In this document: piece by piece, positions 26,476 to 34,717 of the stretch
Numbering within the stretch: the stretch's first letter is position 1
Layout: every line of letters starts with the position of its first letter
Source of the DNA: Amycolatopsis viridis
GTDB lineage: Bacteria > Actinomycetota > Actinomycetes > Mycobacteriales > Pseudonocardiaceae
Reading direction: 5' to 3'
Assembly: GCF_011758765.1 (NCBI RefSeq)
Contig: NZ_JAANOU010000001.1
Coordinates: 1,612,001-1,676,000 of the forward strand
Length of the DNA stretch: 64,000 nucleotides
Position numbers and translations under genes: made by a program
The notes under the pieces: generated by a model
Seen by the model: only the letters and a program-made list of their open reading frames with translations
Database searches by the model: none
What the model was told of the DNA's origin: nothing

Positions 26476-27240
26476 TCAGCCGCGGCCGAAGAGGGGCATC
26501 GCGGTGGCCATGATGGTGATGAAGGGGATGTTGGCTTGGAGGGGAAGGCCGGCCATGTGCACGACCGTCCGGGCGACCTCCTCGGCGTCGAAAGTGGGTT
26601 CGGCGGCGCGGGTGTCGTCGGCCTGCCGGGTGCCGGCGGCGATGGTCCGGGTCATCGGGGTGTGTGCGTTGCCGATGTCGATCTGGCCGCAGGCGATGTC
26701 GTGGCGGCGGCCTTCGAGCGCCAACGCCTTCGTGAGCCCGGTGATCGCGTGCTTGGTCGCGGTGTAGGCGACGGTGTGCGGCCGGGGCACCTGCGCGGAC
26801 ACGGACCCGTTGTTGATGATCCGCCCACCGCGGGGCCGCTGGCGCAGCATCAGCCGGTAGGCGGCCTGCGCGCACAGGAACGCGCCGGTGAGGTTGGTGT
26901 CGACGGTGGCCGTCCAGTCCTGTTCGGACACCTCCTCCACCGGCTGCGCGGGCCCGGTCACGCCCGCGTTGTTGAACAACAGGCCGAGCGGTCCAAGGTG
27001 GTGGCGGGCCTGGTCGAACAGCGCCCCGACCGACGCCGCGTCCCGGACGTCGACGGGCACGACGGTCGCAGCGCCCGGCCCGGTGGCGTCGGCAGCGGTG
27101 TCGTGCAGGTGCGCCTCATTGCGGCCGGCGAGCACGACGTGGTACCCGTCACGGAGCAGTGCGTGTGCGACGGCCCGGCCGATCCCGGAACCGGCTCCGG
27201 TCACCACCGCTGTCTTCGGGGCGTGGGTGGTGGTGGTCAA
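26476..27240 (-). CDS. Short-chain dehydrogenase/reductase
   Basis: 254 residues. TGAGSGIG near residue 15, NNAG near 91, Ser in NNGSVSAQVPRP, YTATK near 155. The TTG start at 27240 overlaps the dehydratase stop by 4 bases, so translation is coupled. It probably oxidises or reduces a hydroxy acid of the pathway. Paralogous to the SDR at 9099-9836, sharing the unusual DIACGQxDIGNAxTxMT stretch and the phenylalanine-glycine C-terminus. Confidence 0.87.
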   Translation of the reverse strand: MTTTTHAPKTAVVTGAGSGIGRAVAHALLRDGYHVVLAGRNEAHLHDTAADATGPGAATVVPVDVRDAASVGALFDQARHHLGPLGLLFNNAGVTGPAQPVEEVSEQDWTATVDTNLTGAFLCAQAAYRLMLRQRPRGGRIINNGSVSAQVPRPHTVAYTATKHAITGLTKALALEGRRHDIACGQIDIGNAHTPMTRTIAAGTRQADDTRAAEPTFDAEEVARTVVHMAGLPLQANIPFITIMATAMPLFGRG

Positions 27241-28976
27241 TGGCTGTCCCGGGGGATCGCGGCACCACGCGCGCCGGTGAGGAAGTCGAAGTCGGCACCG
27301 TGGTTGGCCTGGGTGACGTGGTCGACGTAGAGGCGGGTGTAACCACTGGCCGCCGCTGGTGTCGGCGCGGACCAGCGGGCGCGGCGCGCGGCGAGTTCGT
27401 CCGCGCTGACGTGCAGGTGGAGTGAGCGGTTGGGGACGTCGAGTTCGATCAGGTCGCGGTCCTCGACGAGGGCCAGCGGCCCGCCCACGGCGGCTTCGGG
27501 GGCGGTGTGGAGGACGACCGTGCCGTACGCGGTACCGCTCATCCTCGCGTCGGAGATGCGCACCATGTCGGTGACACCGCCCTGCAGGAGTTTCGCCGGG
27601 ATGGGCAGGTTTCCGAGTTCGGGCATGCCCGGGTATCCGCGCGGCCCGGCGTTCTTGAGCACGAGCACGCAGGTGGCGTCGACATCGAGCGCCGGGTCGT
27701 CGATGCGGGCGTGCAGATCGTCGACCCCGTCGAACACGACTGCTCGCCCGCGGTGCCGGAGGAGTTCCGGTGACGCGGCCGATGGCTTGATGATCGCGCC
27801 GTCCGGGGCCAGGTTCCCGGTGAGCACGGCGATTCCGGCGGACTTCTGAACCGGTCGCGTGCGCGGCCGGATCACCTCCGGGTTCCAGCACTGCGCGTCG
27901 GCGAGGTTCTCGCCGAGAGTGCGTCCGTTGACCGTGGGTGCGTCCAGGTGCAGCAGATCGCCGAGCTCGGCCAGCAGCGCTGGGAGGCCGCCGGCTTCGA
28001 AGAAGTCTTCCATCAGGTACTGGCCCGCGGGTTGCAAGTTCGCCAGCAGCGGCACGTCGTGGCCCAGGTCGTCGAAGTCGGACAGGCTCAGCGGAACACC
28101 GAGCCGCCCGGCGATGGCCAGCAGGTGCACGACGGCGTTGGTGGAGCCACCGAGAGCGGCGACGGTCCGGATGGCGTTCTCCAGGGCGGTCCGGGTGAGG
28201 ATGTGCGACAGCCGGAGGTCTTCGCGGACCATCTCGACGATGCGCCGTCCGGAGTCGTGCGCCAGCACCGCCCGCCGCGCGTCCGGCGCGGGGATCGCGG
28301 CGTTGCCGGGCAGGCTGAGCCCCATCACCTCGACGATGCTGGCCATCGTGGATGCGGTGCCCATCGTGTTGCAGTGCCCCGCAGAACGGGACTCGCACGC
28401 TTCCGCGGCGATGAAATCGCACTCGCCGAGGGTGCCTGCGCGAACTTCGTCGCTCATCGCGTACATCGCGGTCCCGCTGCCGATCGGCCGGCCCCGGAAG
28501 CGCCCGGTGAGCGCCGGTCCGCCGGAGACGACGATTGCCGGGATGTCTGCGCTGGCCGCACCCATGAGCAGCGCGGGAGTCGTCTTGTCGCAGCCGCAGA
28601 GCAGCACCACCCCGTCGAGCGGGTTCGCGCGCAGCGATTCTTCGACGTCCATGCTCGCCAGGTTGCGGTAGAGCATGGAGGTGGGGCGCAGCAATGTCTC
28701 GCCCAGGGACAGGACGGGGAATTCCAGCGGGAAGCCACCGGCTTCGTAGACACCCCGCCTGACGTGCTCGGCGAGCGTCCGGAAGTGGGCGTTGCAGGGC
28801 GCGAGTTCCGACCACGTGTTGCAGATCCCGATCACGGGCCGCCCGTCGAACATCCGGTGGGGCATGCCTTGCGATTTCATCCGGGAGCGGTGCAGGTAGC
28901 CCGACTTCCCGCGACGGCTGAACCACGCGTGGGAGCGCAGCCGGGCGGATTCTCCCTCGGCTGGGGGCACTGTCAT
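27237..28976 (-). CDS. IlvD/Edd-family dehydratase (sugar-acid type)
   Basis: 579 residues. Iron-sulfur cluster cysteines are in ICNTWSELAPC near residue 52, LLCGCDKTTPA near 128, and AGHCNTMGTAST near 200; the C-terminal lid contains RISDARMSGTAYGTVV. Dehydrates 2,3-dihydroxy acids to 2-keto-3-deoxy acids. The arrangement resembles aldonate (arabinonate/xylonate) dehydratases more than biosynthetic IlvD, and the coupled aldolase/SDR/BKACE genes support a catabolic role. ATG overlaps the BKACE stop by 4 bases. Confidence 0.9.
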   Translation of the reverse strand: MTVPPAEGESARLRSHAWFSRRGKSGYLHRSRMKSQGMPHRMFDGRPVIGICNTWSELAPCNAHFRTLAEHVRRGVYEAGGFPLEFPVLSLGETLLRPTSMLYRNLASMDVEESLRANPLDGVVLLCGCDKTTPALLMGAASADIPAIVVSGGPALTGRFRGRPIGSGTAMYAMSDEVRAGTLGECDFIAAEACESRSAGHCNTMGTASTMASIVEVMGLSLPGNAAIPAPDARRAVLAHDSGRRIVEMVREDLRLSHILTRTALENAIRTVAALGGSTNAVVHLLAIAGRLGVPLSLSDFDDLGHDVPLLANLQPAGQYLMEDFFEAGGLPALLAELGDLLHLDAPTVNGRTLGENLADAQCWNPEVIRPRTRPVQKSAGIAVLTGNLAPDGAIIKPSAASPELLRHRGRAVVFDGVDDLHARIDDPALDVDATCVLVLKNAGPRGYPGMPELGNLPIPAKLLQGGVTDMVRISDARMSGTAYGTVVLHTAPEAAVGGPLALVEDRDLIELDVPNRSLHLHVSADELAARRARWSAPTPAAASGYTRLYVDHVTQANHGADFDFLTGARGAAIPRDSH

Positions 28977-29893
28977 GGGCGGTGAGCTCCATTCTGGACG
29001 GTCGTGACCGGGGCGGAGGTGAGGCCGAGCAGTTGTCGTGCTTCGGCCGGGGTGGCGGGTTCGAGGCCGAGCTCACGGATGAGGCGGACCGCCTTCTCGA
29101 CGAAGTGGACGTTGTCCCGCAGTTCCCCATCGGTGTCGCGGATGTTGTCCTCCAGTCCCACCCGGATGTGGCCGCCCAGCAGGAGCGCGTGCGTGGTGGC
29201 CGGGAGCTGCGCCGCGCCGTGCCCGCTGACCGTGAAGATGCTTCCCGCGGGCAGGAGGTCGACCAGGTACTGCAGCGTTCTCGGGGAGTACGGCATCGCG
29301 CCCTGGAAGACCCGGTCCAGGCCGAAGCAGAAGTTCACCGCGTGCGGTGCCTCGTCGTAGCCGGCCTCGATGAGCGTGGTGACGTCCTGCACCAGGTGGG
29401 TGGGGCTGAAGACCTCCCACTCGGGCTTGACCCCGGAGTCTCGCATCGTGGTCGCGAGCTCGACAGCCTCTGCCGGGGAGGTGCTCATCAGCACTTCCCG
29501 GCCATCCACCGTGGCCAGCACCGTCATGGCGTTGAACGAGCACATCTCGGCGCCGGCCAGCGCGCCCAGTGCGCGTTGTCCGGCGGACGATTCCCAGCGT
29601 TGCGCGCCGCGCACGACCAGGTCGCCGTTCAGCCCACCGCCCGTCGAGTTGTTCACCACGATGTCACAGCGTTCCCGGACGAGCCGGTTGATGTGGCGGT
29701 AGATCTCGGGGTCGCAGGTGGCTTCGTCGTCCGGCCGCCGTGCGTGCAGTGCGGCCACGCTCGCGCCGGCGTTGTAGCAGCGGTAGACGTCCTCGGCGAT
29801 CTCCTCCGGCTGGGTGGGGACGTGCGGTGTGTCGCGTTTGGTCAGGAAGCCCCCGGTCGGGGCGACGGTCACGATGACTTTCCGGGATGGCAA
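28973..29893 (-). CDS. BKACE-family beta-keto acid cleavage enzyme (copy 1)
   Basis: About 306 residues, DUF849/Kce family: a metal-dependent TIM barrel that condenses a beta-keto acid with acetyl-CoA and releases acetoacetate plus a new acyl-CoA. VIVTVAPTGGF forms strand 1 and VGLEDNIRDTDG holds the C-terminal Glu-Asp. The usual metal pair H-x-H on strand 2 reads AALHARRPD here, so the first His is Ala. The TTG at 29893 is the best start (GGAGG five bases upstream), though an upstream start at 29929 is possible. Co-translated with the dehydratase. Confidence 0.88.
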   Translation of the reverse strand: MPSRKVIVTVAPTGGFLTKRDTPHVPTQPEEIAEDVYRCYNAGASVAALHARRPDDEATCDPEIYRHINRLVRERCDIVVNNSTGGGLNGDLVVRGAQRWESSAGQRALGALAGAEMCSFNAMTVLATVDGREVLMSTSPAEAVELATTMRDSGVKPEWEVFSPTHLVQDVTTLIEAGYDEAPHAVNFCFGLDRVFQGAMPYSPRTLQYLVDLLPAGSIFTVSGHGAAQLPATTHALLLGGHIRVGLEDNIRDTDGELRDNVHFVEKAVRLIRELGLEPATPAEARQLLGLTSAPVTTVQNGAHRP

Positions 29894-29915
29894 CAAAACC
29901 TCCGAAGGATGCGCG

Positions 29916-30722
29916 CTAGCTCGCGGCACCGGGCTGGACGTTCGCCGTGCGCGCCTGTTCGCTGATGCGCTCCACGGTCCGCGGGACGACGGCGGTCAGT
30001 TCGGCGAGCTTCTTGTGGAAGGTGGATCGGGGGGCCGTGATGGACACCGATGCGACAGCGTGCCCGTCGGCGTCCAGGATGGGAGCGGCGATGCAGCACA
30101 CCTCCTCGAGGATCTCGCCTTCGTCCAGCGCGTAGCCGCTGCGCCGGACCTCGGCGAGCTGCTCGCGCAGCGTTGCCGCGTTCGGGGTGGTGAACCGCGT
30201 GTAGGCCATCGGGGTGAAGTCACGCAGGTACGCCGCCACCGTGGTGGGATCGCTGAAGGCGAGGATGGCCTTGCCCATCGCCGTGCAGTAGGCGGGCAGC
30301 CGGCTACCCGCGCGCACGTCGATGCGGAACATCTGGCTGGACGGGATGGTGTCGGCGTACAGGATCGAGTCGCCGGAGAGGACGCCCAGGTTCACGGTTT
30401 CGTGGAACCGTTCCGACAGCTCGACCAGGTAGGGACGGGCGATGTCGATGAACCGGATCCGGGGGCGCACGCTGTCAGCGAGGCTGACCAGTTTCACAGT
30501 GAGGCGGTACTTGCGGGTTTCCCCGTTCTGCTCGACGAACCCGGCGCTCACCATGGTGGTGAGCAACCGATCCACCGACGGTTTGGTCAGCCCGAGCTCA
30601 CGGGCGAGTTCCGACACGCCCGCCTCCGGGGTGGCCGCAAGCGCTTCGATCAGCCGTAGCGCGTTGGCGACCGAGCCGAGCCCGCGATCGCCCCGCACCG
30701 GGGTGTCCAATTCCTTGTCCAT
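29916..30722 (-). CDS. IclR-family regulator of the BKACE cluster
   Basis: 268 residues. Winged helix-turn-helix near residues 17-75 (LRLIEALAATPEAGVSELARELGLTKPSVDRLLTTM) and a C-terminal ligand domain (AYCTAMGKAILAFSD, GEILEEVCCIAAPILDADGHAVASVSITAP). Start overlaps the MFS stop by one base (TGATG). IclR proteins regulate catabolic operons with small acids as ligands; the repeated CGTATAGCGA sites at 32155 and 32311 between the divergent arms are its likely operators. Confidence 0.9.
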   Translation of the reverse strand: MDKELDTPVRGDRGLGSVANALRLIEALAATPEAGVSELARELGLTKPSVDRLLTTMVSAGFVEQNGETRKYRLTVKLVSLADSVRPRIRFIDIARPYLVELSERFHETVNLGVLSGDSILYADTIPSSQMFRIDVRAGSRLPAYCTAMGKAILAFSDPTTVAAYLRDFTPMAYTRFTTPNAATLREQLAEVRRSGYALDEGEILEEVCCIAAPILDADGHAVASVSITAPRSTFHKKLAELTAVVPRTVERISEQARTANVQPGAAS

Positions 30723-32107
30723 CAGCGCCCTCCCAGTTCGCTCTTGCGGTGCTCCGGCGAGCCCCCCGGCATCCTGCCCGGAACCGCGTCGGTTCGCGTG
30801 GCGTGGTGCTCCCGCTCCAGCGCCAGGCTGTCCCGGAGAGCCGAGTGGCGGCCAAGCACGAACACGAGTGCCGCGGCGATCAGCGACGCGACACCCAGCA
30901 CGAGCACCCCGCCGGCGAAACTGCCGGTGGCGCTCTTGATGACGCCGATCAGCTGCGGGCCGAAGTAGCCGCTGGAGTTGGCCACCGTGTGGATCAGCCC
31001 GATGCCGGCGGCAGCGGCACCACCGGTGAGATAGGCGGTGGGCAGCGACCAGAACACCGACAACGAGGCGAGGATCCCGAACAGCGACACGCAGAATCCG
31101 GCGATCGCGAGCACCGGCACGGCCAGGCTCAGCCCGGCAACGGTCAACCCGGCCGCTGCGATCAACGCGGGGATGACGAAGTGCACCACGCGTTCCCGGC
31201 TCCGGTCGGAGTGCCGCAGCCACCACAGCAGGGGACCGATCGCCAGCAGGGCGGGCAGCGCTGCGAACCAGCCCACGGCCGTGTTGCCCAGGCCGAGGCT
31301 GTGCAGGACCTGGGGCAGCCAGAGGCTGTACCCGTTGTAGCTGAAGGCGATGAGGAAGTAGACCGCGCACAGCGCAAGCAGCCGCGGATCGCGCAACGCA
31401 GTGCCGATCGAGTGCTTCTTGACCGCGTCCTGCTGCCGGCGCTCCTGGTCGAGGGTGTCCTGCAGCCAGCCGCGTTCGGCTGGGGACAGCCACTTGACCT
31501 GGTGCGGTCCGTTGCGCAGCCACACGGCGCACGCGATGGAGACCACGACCGCGGGGATGCCGGTCAGGATGAACAGCCACCGCCATCCGGCCAGGCCGGC
31601 CACGCCGTCCATCTTCAGGATGTAACCCATGGCCGGTGAGAAGAGCGCCGACACCGCCAGCGAGGCCACGAACATCCCGTACATCCGGGCGCGGATCGCC
31701 TTGGGGAACCACCGGCTGATGAAGTAGATCGCGGCGGGTGAGTACCCGGCCTCGGCGGCGCCCAGCACGACGCGCATGACGATCAGGCTGGTGCCGCTGT
31801 GGATCAGGAATGCGGAGGCGATGGTGATCAGGCCCCACAACAGCATGATCCGGCTGATCCAGACGCGGGAGCCGACCTTGGTGAGGATCAGGTTGCTGGG
31901 CAGTTCGAGCAGGCAGTAAGCCCAGAAGTAGATCCCGGCCGCCAGCCCGTAGGTCGCCGCGGACAGCCCGAGATCGGCGTTCATCGTGAGCGCGCCGATG
32001 CTGATGTTGTTCAGATCGATCTTCAGGACGATCTCGCCGGCCATCAGCAGCGGGATGAAACGCCACACGACCTTGCGGACGACAGCGGCCTCAAGGTTTT
32101 CGGTCAT
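30722..32107 (-). CDS. MFS transporter, anion:cation symporter type
   Basis: 461 residues, about 12 transmembrane helices. Family features include NNISIGALTMNADLGLS near helix 1, LELPSNLILTKVG, WISRIMLLWG, and GAAEAGYSPAAIYFISRWFP near helix 4, as in the ACS group that imports sugar acids, hydroxy acids and phthalate-like anions. It is therefore the probable importer of the substrate of this cluster. ATG at 32107 is favoured by AGGT spacing; GTG at 32113 is possible. Confidence 0.9.
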   Translation of the reverse strand: MTENLEAAVVRKVVWRFIPLLMAGEIVLKIDLNNISIGALTMNADLGLSAATYGLAAGIYFWAYCLLELPSNLILTKVGSRVWISRIMLLWGLITIASAFLIHSGTSLIVMRVVLGAAEAGYSPAAIYFISRWFPKAIRARMYGMFVASLAVSALFSPAMGYILKMDGVAGLAGWRWLFILTGIPAVVVSIACAVWLRNGPHQVKWLSPAERGWLQDTLDQERRQQDAVKKHSIGTALRDPRLLALCAVYFLIAFSYNGYSLWLPQVLHSLGLGNTAVGWFAALPALLAIGPLLWWLRHSDRSRERVVHFVIPALIAAAGLTVAGLSLAVPVLAIAGFCVSLFGILASLSVFWSLPTAYLTGGAAAAGIGLIHTVANSSGYFGPQLIGVIKSATGSFAGGVLVLGVASLIAAALVFVLGRHSALRDSLALEREHHATRTDAVPGRMPGGSPEHRKSELGGR

Positions 32108-32154
32108 CGTCACCTACCGGTGTCAACAGTGGACGGGGTGCGATCAGCTCGATC

Positions 32155-32179
32155 CGTATAGCGAACCGTTGGATCGCTA
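32155..32179. promoter_or_regulatory. Candidate IclR operator, MFS side
   Basis: Contains CGTATAGCGA at 32155-32164, identical to ten bases of the site near the opposite gene, and a TAGCGA-N9-TCGCTA inverted repeat at 32159-32179. Lies about 50 bases before the MFS start. Confidence 0.55.
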
Positions 32180-32309
32180 GGGTGAGCAGACGGTAGCCCA
32201 CGTTCCTGGCGTCGGTCAATCTTCTGAGGCAAAGCAGGCGCGCTCAGCCTTGCGTTGACAAGCGCCAGCGGCGGAGGTTAGCGTCCTTTTCGCATCGTGA
32301 ACTGATGGT

Positions 32310-32325
32310 ACGTATAGCGATACGT
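32310..32325. promoter_or_regulatory. Candidate IclR operator, BKACE2 side
   Basis: ACGTAT-AGCG-ATACGT, a perfect inverted repeat with a four-base centre, ending 15 bases before the BKACE2 start codon. Bound protein here would block the ribosome-site region and promoter of the right arm. Confidence 0.6.
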
Positions 32326-32340
32326 TTTGGCAGGGAGCTC

Positions 32341-33219
32341 ATGAAGAAGCTGATCATCGACGTGCGGCTGAACGAGTACGCGACGCGCGAGGAGAATCCC
32401 AACGTGCCGTGGTCGGCCGAGGAGATCGTGCGGGACGCAGCCGAATGCGCCGAAGCCGGAGCGTCCGCCGTGCACTTCCACGGCCGGGACGGCCGGACCG
32501 GCGCTCCCTGCAACGACACGTCCTACTACGCCGACGTGATCACCGGGATCCGGGAGGCGTGCGACGTCCTGGTGCACCCCACCCTGGGCTACGTCACCCA
32601 GCCCCCGGAGGAACGGCTGCAGAAGATGATCGATCTGGCGGCCGATCCGCGGACCAAGCCCGACATCGCTCCGGTCGACATGGCGAGCATCAACGTCGAC
32701 GTCTACGACAGCGTCCGGCGACGCTTCGAGACCGAGGACCTGTTGTTCGCCAACCCCACCAGCAGGTTGCAGTACTTCACCCGCGAGCTCACGCGTCTCG
32801 GCATCAAGACGATCCACACGTGCTGGAACATCCAGTGCTCCCGGACCGTGGACGCGTTCATCGAGATGGGGCTGATCCCGGGACCCGCCTACCTCGCCGT
32901 GCTGATGTCCGAGCGCGGGTTGTTCGCCGGTCATCCGGGGAACCTGCGCGGCCTGCTGGCGCACCTGGACTTCCTGCCGCGCAACGGCCCGGTGGAGTGG
33001 ATCGCGGGGTGTTACCCCGGCAGCGTCCTCCCGGTCGCCACCGCTGTGATCGCGGAAGGCGGGCACCTCACCCTCGGGCTCGGCGACTACCCGTTCCCCG
33101 AACTCGGCAAGCCGCGCAACGCCGACATCGTCCGGCTCGTCGCGCACCTGGCGCGCTCGATGGGCCGCGAGGTCGCCACTCCCGAGGAGGCGCGTCAGAT
33201 CCTCGGGATCGGCGCGTGA
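32341..33219 (+). CDS. BKACE-family beta-keto acid cleavage enzyme (copy 2)
   Basis: 292 residues. LIIDVRLNEYATREENPNVP forms strand 1, and the H-x-H metal pair is present in AVHFHGRDGRTG near residue 48. At the C-terminal metal site, where the family normally has Glu-Asp, this protein reads LTLGLGDYPFPEL: the Glu is replaced by Gly while the catalytic Asp is kept. The ending VATPEEARQILGIGA is typical. ATG at 32341 has GGGAG six bases upstream. First gene of the right arm; the SDR overlaps its stop. Sequence is distant from copy 1, so the substrate differs. Confidence 0.88.
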   Translation: MKKLIIDVRLNEYATREENPNVPWSAEEIVRDAAECAEAGASAVHFHGRDGRTGAPCNDTSYYADVITGIREACDVLVHPTLGYVTQPPEERLQKMIDLAADPRTKPDIAPVDMASINVDVYDSVRRRFETEDLLFANPTSRLQYFTRELTRLGIKTIHTCWNIQCSRTVDAFIEMGLIPGPAYLAVLMSERGLFAGHPGNLRGLLAHLDFLPRNGPVEWIAGCYPGSVLPVATAVIAEGGHLTLGLGDYPFPELGKPRNADIVRLVAHLARSMGREVATPEEARQILGIGA

Positions 33220-34058
33220 CCGCGGCCGGGCGGACGGGCCGGCTCAGCGGCAAGGTCGCGCTGGTCACCGGCGCCGGTTCGCGCGGCGAGGGGATCGGCA
33301 TCGGCCGTGCCACCGCGATCCTGCTGGCCCGTGAGGGCGCCCGAGTCGGTCTGCTGGACCGCAACCGTGAGTGGGCGGACCTGACGCACCGGATGATCAT
33401 GGACGAGGGTGGCGAAGCGGCGGTGATCGAGGCCGAGGTGACCGACCCGGGATCGTGCCAGGACGCGGTCCGCGCCGTGACCAGCAGGTGGCATGGGCTG
33501 GACATCCTCGTCAACGTGGTCGGCACGGTCGGCCCGCCCGGCACGGCCGTGGACGTCGACCTCGACGCGTGGGACCGCGGCATGCGCGTCAACGTGACGT
33601 CGATGGTGCTGACTTCGCGTGCCGCGATACCCGCGATGCGAGAACGCGGCGGCGGGGCCATCGTCAACATCTCGTCCATCGGCGGTCTCCTGGGTGGTGA
33701 CCCCGCCCTGCTCTACCCGACGTCCAAGGGCGCGGTCGTCCAGCTCACCCGTGCCATGGCGGCACTGCACGGCCGCGAGGGGATCCGGGTGAACTGCGTC
33801 GCGCCGGGCGTCGTGTACACGCCGTTCGTCGTCGAAGCGGGCGGCCTGGATGAGGAGATGCGCGAAATCCGCAGGGAGAGCACGCTGCTCGGCATCGAAG
33901 GAACCGGGTGGGACGTCGGCTACGCGGTCCGCTACCTCGCCAGCGACGAGGCCCGGTGGGTCACCGGCGTGATCCTGCCCGTCGACGGTGGCTTCACCTC
34001 CGGGCGGCGCACCCAGCTGGTCGTCGGGTTCCACGACGACCAGCCGGCTGGGACGTAG
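33216..34058 (+). CDS. Short-chain dehydrogenase/reductase paired with BKACE2
   Basis: 280 residues. Cofactor motif TGAGSRGEGIGIG (a longer glycine loop than usual) is near residue 19; the expected NNAG reads VNVVG; the catalytic Ser is in NISSIGG, but the usual YxxxK is YPTSK. The C-terminal GWDVGYAVRYLASDEARWVTGVILPVDGGF is classical. GTG start overlaps the BKACE2 stop by 4 bases. Likely produces the beta-keto acid that BKACE2 cleaves by oxidising a beta-hydroxy acid. Confidence 0.87.
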   Translation: MTAAGRTGRLSGKVALVTGAGSRGEGIGIGRATAILLAREGARVGLLDRNREWADLTHRMIMDEGGEAAVIEAEVTDPGSCQDAVRAVTSRWHGLDILVNVVGTVGPPGTAVDVDLDAWDRGMRVNVTSMVLTSRAAIPAMRERGGGAIVNISSIGGLLGGDPALLYPTSKGAVVQLTRAMAALHGREGIRVNCVAPGVVYTPFVVEAGGLDEEMREIRRESTLLGIEGTGWDVGYAVRYLASDEARWVTGVILPVDGGFTSGRRTQLVVGFHDDQPAGT

Positions 34059-34079
34059 GTGTGCGGCTGACCCGCGCAC

Positions 34080-34119
34080 GGGAAGACCCCTGCCCCGCGA
34101 CCGGGACAGGGGTCTTCCC
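34080..34119. terminator. Bidirectional hairpin terminator
   Basis: GGGAAGACCCCTG pairs perfectly with CAGGGGTCTTCCC (13 bp), extended by CCC/GGG inside. It separates the SDR (plus) from the convergent small secreted protein gene (minus). Confidence 0.85.
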
Positions 34120-34136
34120 ATGCGACGGTTCGGCCG

Positions 34137-34565
34137 TCAGTACCACTTCTTGTCGCAGATGCGGCCGTCGTTGCCGTTGAAGATGCAGGGCTGCGCGACG
34201 AGGTCGTGCGCGGTGCCGGCGAACGTCGCCTCGAACCGCTTCACGAAGCCGGCCGGCTTGCCCTTCGTGCTGGCCACGTCCTGGGTGAAGGTCTGCTCGT
34301 GCCAGGGGATCATGTCGTCGGGGGTGACGTACCGGATGCGGAACACCGCCTCGTGCTTGTCGGCCGCCGTGTCCTTCACCCAGCCCTTCACCGTCCAGTA
34401 GTGCCCCTCGCACAGGGTGCCGTCGATCTCCGCGCCGGGGAACGCCCCGTGCACCTTGCGGCACTTCAGCGGCCCCGCCGCCCACGCCGCAGGCGTGGTG
34501 GCCAACGGGAGCAACACCGCGGACAGCACCGTCAGTGCGGTCATGGTGAGGGCTCGCAACTTCAT
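34137..34565 (-). CDS. Small secreted protein, unknown
   Basis: 142 residues with a Sec signal peptide (basic MKLRALTMTALTVLSAVLLP core, cleavage likely after AAWA near residue 29). The mature part of about 113 residues has four cysteines (PLKCRKV, GTLCEGHY, QPCIFN, RICDKKWY), so probably two disulfides, and aromatic beta-like stretches. No known domain. Convergent with the BKACE2 arm; own promoter expected in 34566-34717. Confidence 0.75.
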   Translation of the reverse strand: MKLRALTMTALTVLSAVLLPLATTPAAWAAGPLKCRKVHGAFPGAEIDGTLCEGHYWTVKGWVKDTAADKHEAVFRIRYVTPDDMIPWHEQTFTQDVASTKGKPAGFVKRFEATFAGTAHDLVAQPCIFNGNDGRICDKKWY

Positions 34566-34717
34566 GGAATCCCCTTCAGATCAACACGGGCCCGGGAACA
34601 GATGTGCTCTTCTCACGAAGAACGCAGACATCGCGGCAGAGACTAACAGAACCCGCATGTCGGAAAACCATCCGAAAGGGCGACGAACCAGACGCAACCC
34701 CCACCGTGCCTCCTGCG

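Noticed and set aside
26476-29130. A single 884-codon minus-strand frame spanning SDR and dehydratase regions
   Set aside because: Only its last 254 codons are the SDR. The upstream part is an out-of-frame reading of the IlvD/Edd gene, whose cluster cysteines are in the other frame.
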